64,000 nt of DNA. Origin: CAITSH01 sp025356665. GTDB lineage: Bacteria; Pseudomonadota; Gammaproteobacteria; Burkholderiales; SG8-39. Of the stretch, positions 16,324 through 24,159 are shown piece by piece. Position numbers and translations under genes: made by a program. The stretch is taken from positions 1-64,000 of the forward strand of contig JANXRV010000066.1 in NCBI GenBank assembly GCA_025356665.1. The letters run 5' to 3'. Position 1 is the first letter of the stretch. Each line of letters opens with the position of its first letter. The notes beneath the pieces are model-generated. The model was not told the DNA's origin, searched no databases, and saw nothing but the letters and a program-made list of their open reading frames with translations.

Positions 16324-16351
16324 TTGACATTCGTAGCTCATAGGCTACAAT
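16324..16351 (+). promoter_or_regulatory. Promoter of the second toxin-antitoxin operon
   Basis: TTGACA at 16324-16329 is the full -35 consensus. A 16-bp spacer leads to TACAAT at 16346-16351. The toxin ATG begins 6 nt later, so the mRNA would be leaderless or almost so. The -10 hexamer and its distance to the ATG match the promoter at 2514-2542. Confidence 0.75.
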
Positions 16352-16357
16352 AACTTA

Positions 16358-16651
16358 ATGCACGTCGAGGAAACTGAGACCTATCGTGAATGGATCAACG
16401 CCCTCACAGATAAATTGGGCCGGGCACGCATTCAGGTTCGTGTCGACAGGCTGGTTCACGGCAACCCGGGCGAGCACCGAAATCTGACCGGCGGAATATC
16501 CGAACTCAAGATAGATTTTGGCCCCGGCTATCGCGTCTATTACTCAAAGCGCGGGAACCGTCTGTTATTGCTGCTCGCCGGCGGAGACAAGTCAACGCAA
16601 CAAAAAGACATTGAGATGGCGATTCATCTCGCGAAGAATTTTCAGGAGTAG
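16358..16651 (+). CDS. RelE/ParE-superfamily toxin (HigB-like)
   Basis: A 97-residue toxin, paralogue of the one at 2210-2506. Shared blocks include ARIQVRVDR, GYRVYY and LAGGDKSTQQKDIEMAIHLA. The family usually acts as a ribosome-dependent mRNA interferase. It is the first gene of a two-gene operon and has no room for a Shine-Dalgarno site, because the -10 box ends 6 nt upstream of the ATG. The alternative would be an unrecognised upstream promoter. The antitoxin follows after 6 nt. It lies between a remnant of, and the intact copy of, the dienelactone hydrolase gene. Confidence 0.9.
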   Translation: MHVEETETYREWINALTDKLGRARIQVRVDRLVHGNPGEHRNLTGGISELKIDFGPGYRVYYSKRGNRLLLLLAGGDKSTQQKDIEMAIHLAKNFQE

Positions 16652-16657
16652 CACGCC

Positions 16658-16975
16658 ATGCGCAAACCCGCCGTCAAAAAACCCACCAAGACCAAAACAA
16701 TTCCCTACGACCTTGCGCAACAACTGCGCACGCCGGAAGAAATGGCCGCATACCTTGATGCCTGGCTCGAAGAAGCACCCGACGATGCAGCCGGCATTGC
16801 GCGGGCCCTTGGCGACATCGCACGCGCCAAGGGGATGACCCAGGTCGCGAAGGACGCGGGCCTCAGCCGGGAAAGCCTATATCGTGCCCTAAGTGCCGAT
16901 GGCAACCCAAGCTTCGCGACGGTACTGAAGGTTGCGCGCGCTCTCGGCGTAAAACTGCACGCCGAGGCGGCATAG
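16658..16975 (+). CDS. HTH antitoxin of the second HigBA-like module
   Basis: A 105-residue antidote protein of the same family as 1913-2206. A lysine-rich N-terminus (KPAVKKPTKTKT) is followed by PYDLAQQLRTPEEMAAYLDAW and a helix-turn-helix at about residues 60-92 (MTQVAKDAGLSRESLYRAL). AGGAG in the last codons of the toxin gene serves as its ribosome site. Its 3' end converges on the 3' end of the intact dienelactone hydrolase gene 24 nt away, the same convergent layout as in the first module. It is expected to neutralise the preceding toxin and repress the operon. Confidence 0.9.
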   Translation: MRKPAVKKPTKTKTIPYDLAQQLRTPEEMAAYLDAWLEEAPDDAAGIARALGDIARAKGMTQVAKDAGLSRESLYRALSADGNPSFATVLKVARALGVKLHAEAA

Positions 16976-16999
16976 CGCAGTACCGATGAACCCAGCGGC

Positions 17000-17890
17000 T
17001 CAGCCGAGGTTTTCCTTGAAAAACGCGACAGTCCGCTCCCACGACAGCTTGGCCGCCGTCTCGCTGTAACGCGGCGTCGAATTATTGTGGAAGCCGTGCT
17101 GGGTGCCCGGATAAATGTGGGCCTGGTGCGACACGCCGGCCGCTTTCAGCGCAGCCTCATAGGCCGGCCACATGCCGTTGATGCCCGCGTCGTTCTCGGC
17201 ATACTGGATTAGCAGCGACGCCTTGATTTTCGGCACGCTGGCGGTCGCCGCTGCAGCACCGTAGTAAGGCACGCCCGCCTGCAGGTCGGCGCCCAGCTCG
17301 GCGGCAAGGTAATTGGTGGTGCCACCACCCCAGCAAAATCCGGTCGCGCCCAGTCTGCCGGTAGAAAGCTTGTGCGCCTTCAGATAGCGCGCGCTGTTGA
17401 GCATGTCGATGCGCAGCCTCGCCTGATCGAGGCCCGCCTGCAGTGCGCGCCCATCATCGTCGTTGCCCGGATAGCCGCCAGCCGGGAACAGGCCATCGGG
17501 GGCAAGCGCGACAAAGCCTTCCACTGCAGCGCGCCGCGCGACGTCTTCGACATAGGGATTCAAACCGCGGTTTTCATGGATTACCAGCACCGCCGGGAAC
17601 GGCCCCGAACCGGCCGGCTGCACCAGATAACCGCGCATCTGCCCGGAATTGCCGCCGGCCGAAGGATAGGTCACGTACTGTGCCTTGATGCGCGCGTCGG
17701 TGAACGAGATGGTCTGCGCCTGCGCGTAGCGCGGCAGCAGCGCCTGCGCCATGATCAAGCCGCCAGCGACCAACGCGCCGGAGCGGGCGAGAAACTCGCG
17801 CCGGTCGATGCGGCCGTGGCAGTACTCGTCATACAGGTCGAACACACGCTGGTCGATTTGCAGCTGGGTTACCGGTTCAGTCATGTTCAT
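17000..17890 (-). CDS. Dienelactone hydrolase-family protein with Tat signal
   Basis: An alpha/beta-hydrolase of the dienelactone hydrolase family, 296 residues. The nucleophile is C186 in TGFCWGGG. The acid residue is probably in YAENDAGING and the His in GTQHGFHN. The N-terminal part contains DRREFLARSGALVAGGL, a twin-arginine export signal, followed by a cleavage site near AQAQ, so it is likely periplasmic, whereas classical DLH is cytosolic. The ATG at 17890 is chosen because GGAAGGA lies 6 nt upstream; an in-frame ATG at 17905 exists. The substrate is unknown; lactones or esters are plausible. A decayed duplicate is at 16010-16258. Confidence 0.88.
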   Translation of the reverse strand: MNMTEPVTQLQIDQRVFDLYDEYCHGRIDRREFLARSGALVAGGLIMAQALLPRYAQAQTISFTDARIKAQYVTYPSAGGNSGQMRGYLVQPAGSGPFPAVLVIHENRGLNPYVEDVARRAAVEGFVALAPDGLFPAGGYPGNDDDGRALQAGLDQARLRIDMLNSARYLKAHKLSTGRLGATGFCWGGGTTNYLAAELGADLQAGVPYYGAAAATASVPKIKASLLIQYAENDAGINGMWPAYEAALKAAGVSHQAHIYPGTQHGFHNNSTPRYSETAAKLSWERTVAFFKENLG

Positions 17891-17965
17891 GGCGGATCCT
17901 TCCATGTGCTGTCTGGGGGACGACCTACAGTCTGTGAAGGATTGTAAAGCATCGGCAAGCTACGG

Positions 17966-17993
17966 TTGCAAGCCCGCCTTCGACTGGTAGTAT
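17966..17993 (+). promoter_or_regulatory. Putative promoter of the exported methyltransferase gene
   Basis: TTGCAA (17966-17971), 16 bp and TAGTAT (17988-17993) lie 7 nt before the ATG at 18001. This would again give a nearly leaderless transcript. Confidence 0.4.
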
Positions 17994-18000
17994 CCCTGCC

Positions 18001-18729
18001 ATGCAAACCTTCAATCTGCGGCACCTGTTCGTCTGCTTGTTCACTGCGCTCGCGCTATGCCTCTCCCTCGCCGCCCTTGGCGCCGATGGCCAGGCTTACC
18101 GTCAGGGCACGGCCAGCGCCGACGGCATAGGCAAGTTCTACATGGGCCGCGAAATCGCCCATGTCATGGGCTGGCAGGCTGCGGCCTGGCTGGAGCGCGA
18201 TGAGCGAGAAAAGGAGGAACGCACCGACCTGCTGGTGGCCGAGCTGCCCTTGCAGCCAGGCATGACCGTGGCGGACATCGGCGCCGGCACCGGCCACATT
18301 TCCCGGCGCATGGCCGCGCGTGTGGGGGCGACCGGCAGGGTCTATGCGGTCGACGTGCAGCCGCAAATGATTGCCATGCTGGATGCGCTGACCAAACAAT
18401 CGGGCTTGAAGCAGATCGAATCCGTGCTGGCGGCTACAAACGATGTGAAACTGCCTGCGGCGTCGGTGGATCTCGCCATCATGATCGACGTCTATCATGA
18501 GCTGGAATTTCCGCGCGAGGTGCTGGCGAGTATCGTGCGCGCGCTCAGGCCCGGCGGCCGCGTGGTGTTCGTCGAATACCGCGCCGAAGATCCGCGGGTG
18601 CCGATCAAGCTGCTGCACAAAATGAGCGAGGCACAGGTGCGGCGCGAGGCCGGTCAGTTGCCGCTCACCTGGGAACGCACCGCCGGCAACCTGCCCTGGC
18701 AACACATGGTAATTTTCAAAAAGAACTGA
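18001..18729 (+). CDS. Exported class I SAM-dependent methyltransferase
   Basis: A 242-residue protein with a class I methyltransferase fold. The SAM-binding motif VADIGAGTGH is at residues 90-99, with a following acidic strand end in VYAVDVQPQM and a post-motif LRPGGRVVFVEY. Unusually, the N-terminus is a clear signal peptide (hydrophobic FVCLFTALALCLSLAALGA), so the enzyme is predicted to be exported or membrane-tethered, even though SAM is cytosolic. Such annotated proteins are known in proteobacteria, but their substrates are not. It diverges from the dienelactone hydrolase gene. A palindromic repeat starts 17 nt after its stop. Confidence 0.8.
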   Translation: MQTFNLRHLFVCLFTALALCLSLAALGADGQAYRQGTASADGIGKFYMGREIAHVMGWQAAAWLERDEREKEERTDLLVAELPLQPGMTVADIGAGTGHISRRMAARVGATGRVYAVDVQPQMIAMLDALTKQSGLKQIESVLAATNDVKLPAASVDLAIMIDVYHELEFPREVLASIVRALRPGGRVVFVEYRAEDPRVPIKLLHKMSEAQVRREAGQLPLTWERTAGNLPWQHMVIFKKN

Positions 18730-18745
18730 GCCGTACCGGGGAACA

Positions 18746-18780
18746 GGCTGGAAAGCCGCGACTGGCGCGGGTTTTCAGCC
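18746..18780. repeat. Palindromic intergenic repeat, copy D
   Basis: GGCTGGAAAGCCGC, ACTGGC and GCGGGTTTTCAGCC form a 35-nt imperfect hairpin of the family. It begins 17 nt after the methyltransferase stop codon. Confidence 0.8.
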
Positions 18781-18824
18781 TGTGCCCCGGATGCATTCAA
18801 ATGATGGCATGGCGCAGCAGTGGC

Positions 18825-18830
18825 TATAAT
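18825..18830 (+). promoter_or_regulatory. TATAAT -10 box upstream of the Bug binding protein gene
   Basis: A perfect TATAAT lies 43 nt upstream of the ATG at 18873. No convincing -35 hexamer sits at the right distance, so an activator may be needed. Confidence 0.4.
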
Positions 18831-18872
18831 GCGTGAAATAAAAAAGCAGTTTTCTCGAGGAGGAATCCCCAG

Positions 18873-19877
18873 ATGGTCGCACTCACATCCACGTCCAGAC
18901 TTGCGCAGGGCATCGCGCTCGCCGCCGGCATCGCGCTGACATTGACGCTGGCGGCAGGCCCGGCCCAGGCACAGTCCGCCTACCCGGACAAACCGGTTCG
19001 CCTGATCGTCCCCTTCCCCCCCGGGGGCGGCGCCGATAACCTGGCGCGCGCCGTCATTCCCAGGGCCTCGCAAATCCTCGGCCAGACCATCATCATTGAA
19101 AACCGGCCCGGTGCCGGCGGCAACGTCGGTTCCGAAATGGCTGCGCGCGCCGCACCCGACGGTTACACGCTGTTGCACGGCACCAACGGCACGCACGGCA
19201 TCAACCACGCGCTTTATGCCAAGACCGGATTTGACCCGATCAAGGATTTCGCACCGATCACGCGCTTCACCACCATTCCGGCGATGCTGGTGGTGCATCC
19301 GAGCCTGCCAGTCAACAACGTCAAGGAATTGATCGCCTACCTCAAAGCCAACCCCGGCAAGGTCAGCTTTGCCTCCGCCGGCAACGGCACCACCTCGCAC
19401 ATGGCCGGTACGTTTTTCAAGAACATGGCCGGCGTGGATATCGTGCACGTGCCTTACAAGGGCGGCGGCGCCGCGCTCACCGGCATGCTGGGCGGCGAAG
19501 TGCAACTGATGATAGACCTGATGGTGAACGTTTATCCGCAGGCCAAGGCGGGCAAACTGAAGGGCCTTGCCGTGACGACGCTGCTACGCGTGCCCACCGC
19601 GCCCGACCTGCCCACCATGGACGAGGCGGGCGTGCCCGGCTTCGACATCGCCGCCACCGACGGCATTTACGCGCCGGCCGGCACGCCGCGCGCCATCATC
19701 GACAAGCTGAATGCCGTACTGCGCCAGGCGCTGACCGACCCGCAAGTGCGCGACAACCTCGGTGCGCGTGGCGGCTTCCCCACGCCGAGCACGCCAGAAG
19801 GTCTTTCCCAGCACATCGCCAAAGAGCTGCCGATGTGGGCCAAGCTCGTCAAGGATTCTGGCGCAAAAGTCGACTGA
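18873..19877 (+). CDS. Tripartite tricarboxylate transporter substrate-binding protein (Bug family)
   Basis: Periplasmic binding protein of the Bug/TctC family, 334 residues, with a signal peptide ending near AQAQSAYP. YPDKPVRLIVPFPPGGGADNLAR and IENRPGAGGNVGSEMAARA are the family hallmarks; they form the loops that hold carboxylate ligands. GGAGGA lies 10-12 nt before the ATG. No TctA/TctB membrane genes are nearby, as is common for the many orphan Bug proteins in Burkholderiales. It is followed after 22 nt by a NicX/M29-like enzyme gene, so it may capture that pathway's carboxylated substrate. Ligand unknown. Confidence 0.92.
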   Translation: MVALTSTSRLAQGIALAAGIALTLTLAAGPAQAQSAYPDKPVRLIVPFPPGGGADNLARAVIPRASQILGQTIIIENRPGAGGNVGSEMAARAAPDGYTLLHGTNGTHGINHALYAKTGFDPIKDFAPITRFTTIPAMLVVHPSLPVNNVKELIAYLKANPGKVSFASAGNGTTSHMAGTFFKNMAGVDIVHVPYKGGGAALTGMLGGEVQLMIDLMVNVYPQAKAGKLKGLAVTTLLRVPTAPDLPTMDEAGVPGFDIAATDGIYAPAGTPRAIIDKLNAVLRQALTDPQVRDNLGARGGFPTPSTPEGLSQHIAKELPMWAKLVKDSGAKVD

Positions 19878-19899
19878 ACATCACAAGGACAAAACCATC

Positions 19900-21096
19900 A
19901 TGGACATGAACGTCCGCACACAGGCCGGAGAAACAGGTGAAAACGGCAACCCGATCCAGTACGTCGGCCTGCCGCCCGCGCTCAAGCGCTCGCTCACAGA
20001 AACCAAGCATTACTTCCAGGCGCTGGACAATTTTTTCAAGGTATTCGCGATACGCCCGGGCGAGCGCGTGCTGATGCTGACCGATCCGCTACTTGACCCG
20101 CGCGTAGTCGACGCCGTCACCGGACTTGCGCGCGCGCGCGGCGCCACAGTGAGCCAGTACATGGCGCCGACCACAACGCTGCCGGGCGTACCCGAGGAAG
20201 TGCAGCCGCTGATCAAAAAAGCCGACTTTATCGTGTCGACCTGGTTTTGCTCCATCGAGGATCCGTTCAACGTCGCAATGCGCAAAGCCGGACAGCGCTG
20301 GGTCAAGATCACTTATTTTCGCGACCTCGATTTGCTGATGACACCGCAGGCGCGCTTTCCGATAGAACTGGTGGGAGAGATCCTGCGCGCCACGGAAAAG
20401 CGCATTCCCAAGGGCGAGGATTTTGAATTGCGCTTCAGCGACGCGCGCGGCAGCGACCTGCGCATCCCCTACACCCGCGAGATGCGCGACACCATGTTTG
20501 CCGGCAACCGCTGGCGCGGCAAGATGTTCGCCGACGAACCGGGCTGCTATGTGCACTACCTGCCCACGCACGGCCCGAATTTTTGGGATAGTACGGCGAT
20601 GAAAAGCGACCCCGCGGCAAAAATCAACATCGAAGGCGTGCTCTATCCGCAGTGGGCCATAGGCTTTGCCCGGCCATTTGTGGAAAAAATTGCCGTCGTT
20701 TTCAAAAACAAGCTCGTCACCGAGGTGCGCGGCGAGTCACCCGATGCCGCCATCCTGCGCGACATGCTGATGGGTGGAAAAATCATTGAGGGCGGCGGCT
20801 GCGGCTTCAATCCCAAGGCGCCGCGCAACACCGTCTATCCAGCCGGTTCCAATTCACCCGGTGCGCTGCATTTTGGCGTGGACCTGGCCAAACCCAGCGA
20901 TTACATCCGACGCGTCATGCCCAACTGGGAAGAACCGCCGGTGCACCAGGACTTGATCGTGTTCGACGCCACCGTCACCGCCGGCAAGAGCACCCTCATC
21001 GACAAGGGCTTCTTGATGGCGCTGCGCGACCCGGCGGTGGTGGAGATGGCCGGCCGCTACGGCGACCCGGTGGAGTTGCTCGAAGCCTTTGTCTAA
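19900..21096 (+). CDS. NicX/M29-aminopeptidase-like metalloenzyme
   Basis: A 398-residue protein resembling the superfamily that joins M29 (AmpS/AmpT) aminopeptidases and the ring-cleaving 2,5-dihydroxypyridine dioxygenase NicX. The N-terminal domain has a Rossmann-like pattern (RPGERVLMLTDPLLDPRVV, then KKADFIVSTWF). Towards the C-terminus H324 (GALHFGV), H349 and D351 (VHQDLIV) match the H...HxD metal ligands shared by both groups. The paired glutamates needed for M29 peptidases are not obvious, which leans towards a dioxygenase-like role, but this is inference. ATG at 19900 is used; the longer frame is the shadow of the previous gene. It is likely in an operon with the Bug protein and convergent with an aromatic monooxygenase. 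Confidence 0.6.
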   Translation: MDMNVRTQAGETGENGNPIQYVGLPPALKRSLTETKHYFQALDNFFKVFAIRPGERVLMLTDPLLDPRVVDAVTGLARARGATVSQYMAPTTTLPGVPEEVQPLIKKADFIVSTWFCSIEDPFNVAMRKAGQRWVKITYFRDLDLLMTPQARFPIELVGEILRATEKRIPKGEDFELRFSDARGSDLRIPYTREMRDTMFAGNRWRGKMFADEPGCYVHYLPTHGPNFWDSTAMKSDPAAKINIEGVLYPQWAIGFARPFVEKIAVVFKNKLVTEVRGESPDAAILRDMLMGGKIIEGGGCGFNPKAPRNTVYPAGSNSPGALHFGVDLAKPSDYIRRVMPNWEEPPVHQDLIVFDATVTAGKSTLIDKGFLMALRDPAVVEMAGRYGDPVELLEAFV

Positions 21097-21102
21097 ACCG
21101 GG

Positions 21103-22704
21103 TCAGTGCCCGCGCGACCGCTGACCGCTAACCTTGGCCATCAGGGCACGGGCATCGGCCGGCGCGACATCGTCGTTCCAGACCACGTACTGGTCGGGGC
21201 GCACCAGCATGAGTTTTTTCCCGTAGGCTTCACGGCCGCCCGTCTGGCTGTCGCGCACGACCTTGAGCGGCACGCCGAGCAACTGCGCGGCGCCTTCAAA
21301 ACCGCGCACCGCATCGTCCTCAGCGCCGAAGGCGAGCAGCGTGAAACCTGCACCGAGCTCCTCAAACACATTGCGCCCGGAAGAGAGCGTCTGCGGCGGC
21401 AGGTGATGGCCGGCGCGCGACTTGAAGGTGTGGCTGCCGTGGGCGCTGCACACGCCGCCGGCCGGCCCCATCACCACCGATGAACCTTCGTAGTGCGGCT
21501 CGTAGACCTGCGCGCGGGCGCTGGTTTTGGCCATGCGTTCTTCCCACGCCCGCTCAAAGGCGGCGCGATCGCGTTCCGGGCTGAAGTTCTCGAGGAACAC
21601 GCGATCCTGCTCGATGCGCGCGGCGATAAAATCTTCGCCGGTTTCCTTGAATATCGGTTGGCGCTCCTCGCCATAAGAGGCGAGCAAGGCCTCGCCACCC
21701 CAGCCTTGCAAGTGCGCCGCAAGCTTCCACCCCAGATTGGTGATGTCCTCGAGGCCGTTGTTGAGTCCGAAGCCGCCGTAGGGTGGATGGGTATGCGCCG
21801 CGTCACCGGCGATGAACACGCGTCCGACGCGGTATTTCTCGGCCACCGCCACACGCAGGTCCCAGAAACCGATGTAATCAAACTCGCAGGCGAACGCGAA
21901 GCCCGCCGCCTTGTGCAACAAACCAAGGAAGTCGAAGTTGCCGGTGGTGGTGTCCAAGGGCACCGGTGCGTGGAAAAACCAGCCTTCACCAACATCGATA
22001 CGGCCGAAAAATTGCCAGTAGCCTTTCAGATCCGGGTGCATGACGTTATAGGTGGACTTGACCGGGAAGCGCTTCAGCCCCTCGTGCAGTTCGCGCGACC
22101 GGAATACCGCCAGCATCATTTTCTGGTCAAAGTCGGCGCCGCTGCGGCCTATGCCGGCCTGCTCGCGCACGACGGAGCGGCCGCCGTCGCAGCCAACAAC
22201 GTAGTCGGCCTCCAGGACCCGGCGCTCGCCGCCCTCGCACGCCACAACCCCGACACGCACGCCCTGTCCGTCCTGCTCGACGGTTTGCGCATCCCAGCCA
22301 AAGAGCGCCGTCACGCAGGACAATGCCGCCATTCTATGGCGCAGCACTTTCTCGGTCTCGTATTGGGGCAGGCGCTCATAGGCCTGGAAGTAATATTCGT
22401 GTACCAGCTCACGCTGCGCCGGCGCAGCCCAGTATTCACCCATCAGACTGCCGTAGGCGCTGACGCCGCTGGTGGGCACGCCCTGCGGCATGAGGCGCGC
22501 GGCGCGCAGCGCGTCGACACAGTTCCAGAAATAAAAATGCTCCAGCGTGCGCTGGGTGAGGTTCTGCCCCTTCGGGATGCGTTGCATCACGACGTGGCGC
22601 TCGACCAGCGCGCAGCTGATCCCGCGCTGCCCGAGCTCGACCGCGAGCGCGACGCCGACCGGCCCGCCGCCGACGATGATCACCTGGTATCTGTTCTGCT
22701 TCAT
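21103..22704 (-). CDS. FAD-dependent aromatic monooxygenase (PheA/TfdB-like)
   Basis: A class A flavoprotein monooxygenase of 533 residues. The FAD motif VIIVGGGPVG is at residues 8-17, the DG motif GCDGGRS at 171-177, and the second FAD motif RVFIAGDAAH at 295-304. The C-terminal region has the thioredoxin-like fold ending of the phenol/3-hydroxyphenylpropionate hydroxylase group (LVRPDQYVVW). Such enzymes hydroxylate phenolic or N-heteroaromatic rings with NAD(P)H and oxygen. ATG at 22704 has AAGG upstream and gives the family N-terminus; an in-frame ATG nine codons earlier is possible. It follows an FMN-dependent hydroxyacid dehydrogenase gene on the same strand (91-nt gap). Confidence 0.85.
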   Translation of the reverse strand: MKQNRYQVIIVGGGPVGVALAVELGQRGISCALVERHVVMQRIPKGQNLTQRTLEHFYFWNCVDALRAARLMPQGVPTSGVSAYGSLMGEYWAAPAQRELVHEYYFQAYERLPQYETEKVLRHRMAALSCVTALFGWDAQTVEQDGQGVRVGVVACEGGERRVLEADYVVGCDGGRSVVREQAGIGRSGADFDQKMMLAVFRSRELHEGLKRFPVKSTYNVMHPDLKGYWQFFGRIDVGEGWFFHAPVPLDTTTGNFDFLGLLHKAAGFAFACEFDYIGFWDLRVAVAEKYRVGRVFIAGDAAHTHPPYGGFGLNNGLEDITNLGWKLAAHLQGWGGEALLASYGEERQPIFKETGEDFIAARIEQDRVFLENFSPERDRAAFERAWEERMAKTSARAQVYEPHYEGSSVVMGPAGGVCSAHGSHTFKSRAGHHLPPQTLSSGRNVFEELGAGFTLLAFGAEDDAVRGFEGAAQLLGVPLKVVRDSQTGGREAYGKKLMLVRPDQYVVWNDDVAPADARALMAKVSGQRSRGH

Positions 22705-22794
22705 GGCTGCCTTGGATGTTGCGATGTACATTTTCCGCTGCCCGCATGCTGTGTCACCGGCGTTCGTGCGGGCTTTGGTACGGGCTGCGGTGCA

Positions 22795-23979
22795 CTAAAC
22801 GCGCATGACGTGATCCGGCGTCAATGCCGCCACCGAGGCGCAACCCATCAGCGTCATCACCCGCTCGGTTTCGTCGCGCAGGATGGCTAGCGCCCTGGCA
22901 GCACCGGCCTGGCCGCCCGCCGCGACGCCGAACAAGGTGGCGCGGCCCAACAACACGGCGTCAGCGCCGAGGGCCAGCGCCTTGACGATGTCGCTGCCGC
23001 GGCGAAAACCGCTATCGATAAGCACGGTCATGGCGTCGCCCACCGCCGCCACAACCTCGGGCAGCACGTCCAGTGTCGCCGGCGCGCCGTCCAGTTGCCG
23101 GCCGCCATGATTGGACACCACCACGCCATCGGCACCGGCCGCCTGCGCGCGCCTGGCATCGTCGGCGGTCAGCAGCCCCTTGACTATCAAGGGGCCCTGC
23201 CACAGGCCGCGCATCCAGGCGATGTCGGCCCAGTTGAGCGTGAGGTTGCGGCGCGAGCGGGTGAACTCGGCAAGATCATGGGCGCTCGCGCCTGGGGGCA
23301 GGAATTCTGCGAGGTTTTCCATGCGCGGCATGCCGCGGCGCAACCACACCGAGCCGAGCCATCGCGGATGCGTCAGGCCGTCCCATACGACGCCGGGCGT
23401 GATCTTCACTTCGTGCGCAAAGCGGTTGCGCAGATCGCGTTCACGCTTGCCATTGATGACTGAATCAACCGTGACGATGAGCGCCTTGTAACCGGCGCTC
23501 TGGGCGCGGGCGATCTGCCGCTCCCAAAGCGGCCGACCATCCCAGCAATAAAGCTGGAAAAATTTTATGCCATCGCCACCCTCGCGCGCCACCTGCTCGA
23601 GTGAATTGTTTGCCGGCGATGACAGCGTAAAGCCAATGTCCGCGGCTGCAGCGGCGCGCGCCAGCGCCAGGTCCGCGTCCACCCAGTAAATACCGTTGAG
23701 CCCGGTCGGGCCGATGAGAAAGGGCGCCGACAGGCGATGACCGAACAGGCTCACCGACAGGTCGCGCCTGGCGTGGCCGGTGAGCATGCTCGGACGCAGG
23801 CGGTAACGCGCAAACGCCGCGCGGTTGTCGCGCAAGGTTGCCTCTTCTTCGGCGCCGCCATCGAGAAAATCAAAAATAACGCGAGGCAGCCGCGCCTTGG
23901 CCAGGCGCGCGAGCGCATCGATGTTGATGGCGTCGTTTATGACGTGGGGCGTAGCACAGGTGGTGGCAGAATTTTTCAT
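22795..23979 (-). CDS. FMN-dependent alpha-hydroxy-acid dehydrogenase (LldD/mandelate type)
   Basis: A 394-residue (S)-2-hydroxyacid dehydrogenase or oxidase. The catalytic His is H291 in the signature SNHGGRQLDG, followed by an Arg that binds the carboxylate. LIDSGFRRGSDIVKALALGA and VLLGRA form the FMN phosphate site. The N-terminal FDFLDGGAEEEATLRDN is typical. Members oxidise lactate, mandelate or glycolate, passing electrons to the membrane or oxygen; the substrate here is open. It is the first gene of a two-gene minus-strand unit with the FAD monooxygenase. Confidence 0.9.
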   Translation of the reverse strand: MKNSATTCATPHVINDAINIDALARLAKARLPRVIFDFLDGGAEEEATLRDNRAAFARYRLRPSMLTGHARRDLSVSLFGHRLSAPFLIGPTGLNGIYWVDADLALARAAAAADIGFTLSSPANNSLEQVAREGGDGIKFFQLYCWDGRPLWERQIARAQSAGYKALIVTVDSVINGKRERDLRNRFAHEVKITPGVVWDGLTHPRWLGSVWLRRGMPRMENLAEFLPPGASAHDLAEFTRSRRNLTLNWADIAWMRGLWQGPLIVKGLLTADDARRAQAAGADGVVVSNHGGRQLDGAPATLDVLPEVVAAVGDAMTVLIDSGFRRGSDIVKALALGADAVLLGRATLFGVAAGGQAGAARALAILRDETERVMTLMGCASVAALTPDHVMRV

Positions 23980-24159
23980 GGCTTGCGCAGTTTAAACCAG
24001 TGGGTCTGATTGAACAGCGCGGACTGGGTGAACAGGCTGAAGAGGGCAAAATTCCCTCGCCATCACACAAGGCGCGCCAAACCCGGTCGACGGACGCGGT
24101 AAAATTTGGCCAGGCTTGCCGACCAACACCCTCACCGTCAAACAACAAAGGAAAAGAAC

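Larger units (their letters stand above)
15989..16357. other. Intergenic region with gene remnant and toxin-antitoxin promoter
   Basis: These 369 bp have no intact gene. They contain a decayed, internally deleted copy of the dienelactone hydrolase gene (about 16010-16258, minus strand) and the promoter of the second toxin-antitoxin operon (16324-16351). The stretch 16259-16320 between them shows nothing recognisable. Confidence 0.8.

Noticed and set aside
21493..22890. A 465-codon + strand open frame opposite the FAD monooxygenase
   Set aside because: The minus strand carries all flavoprotein motifs; the + frame shows no domain and is explained by GC-skewed codon positions.
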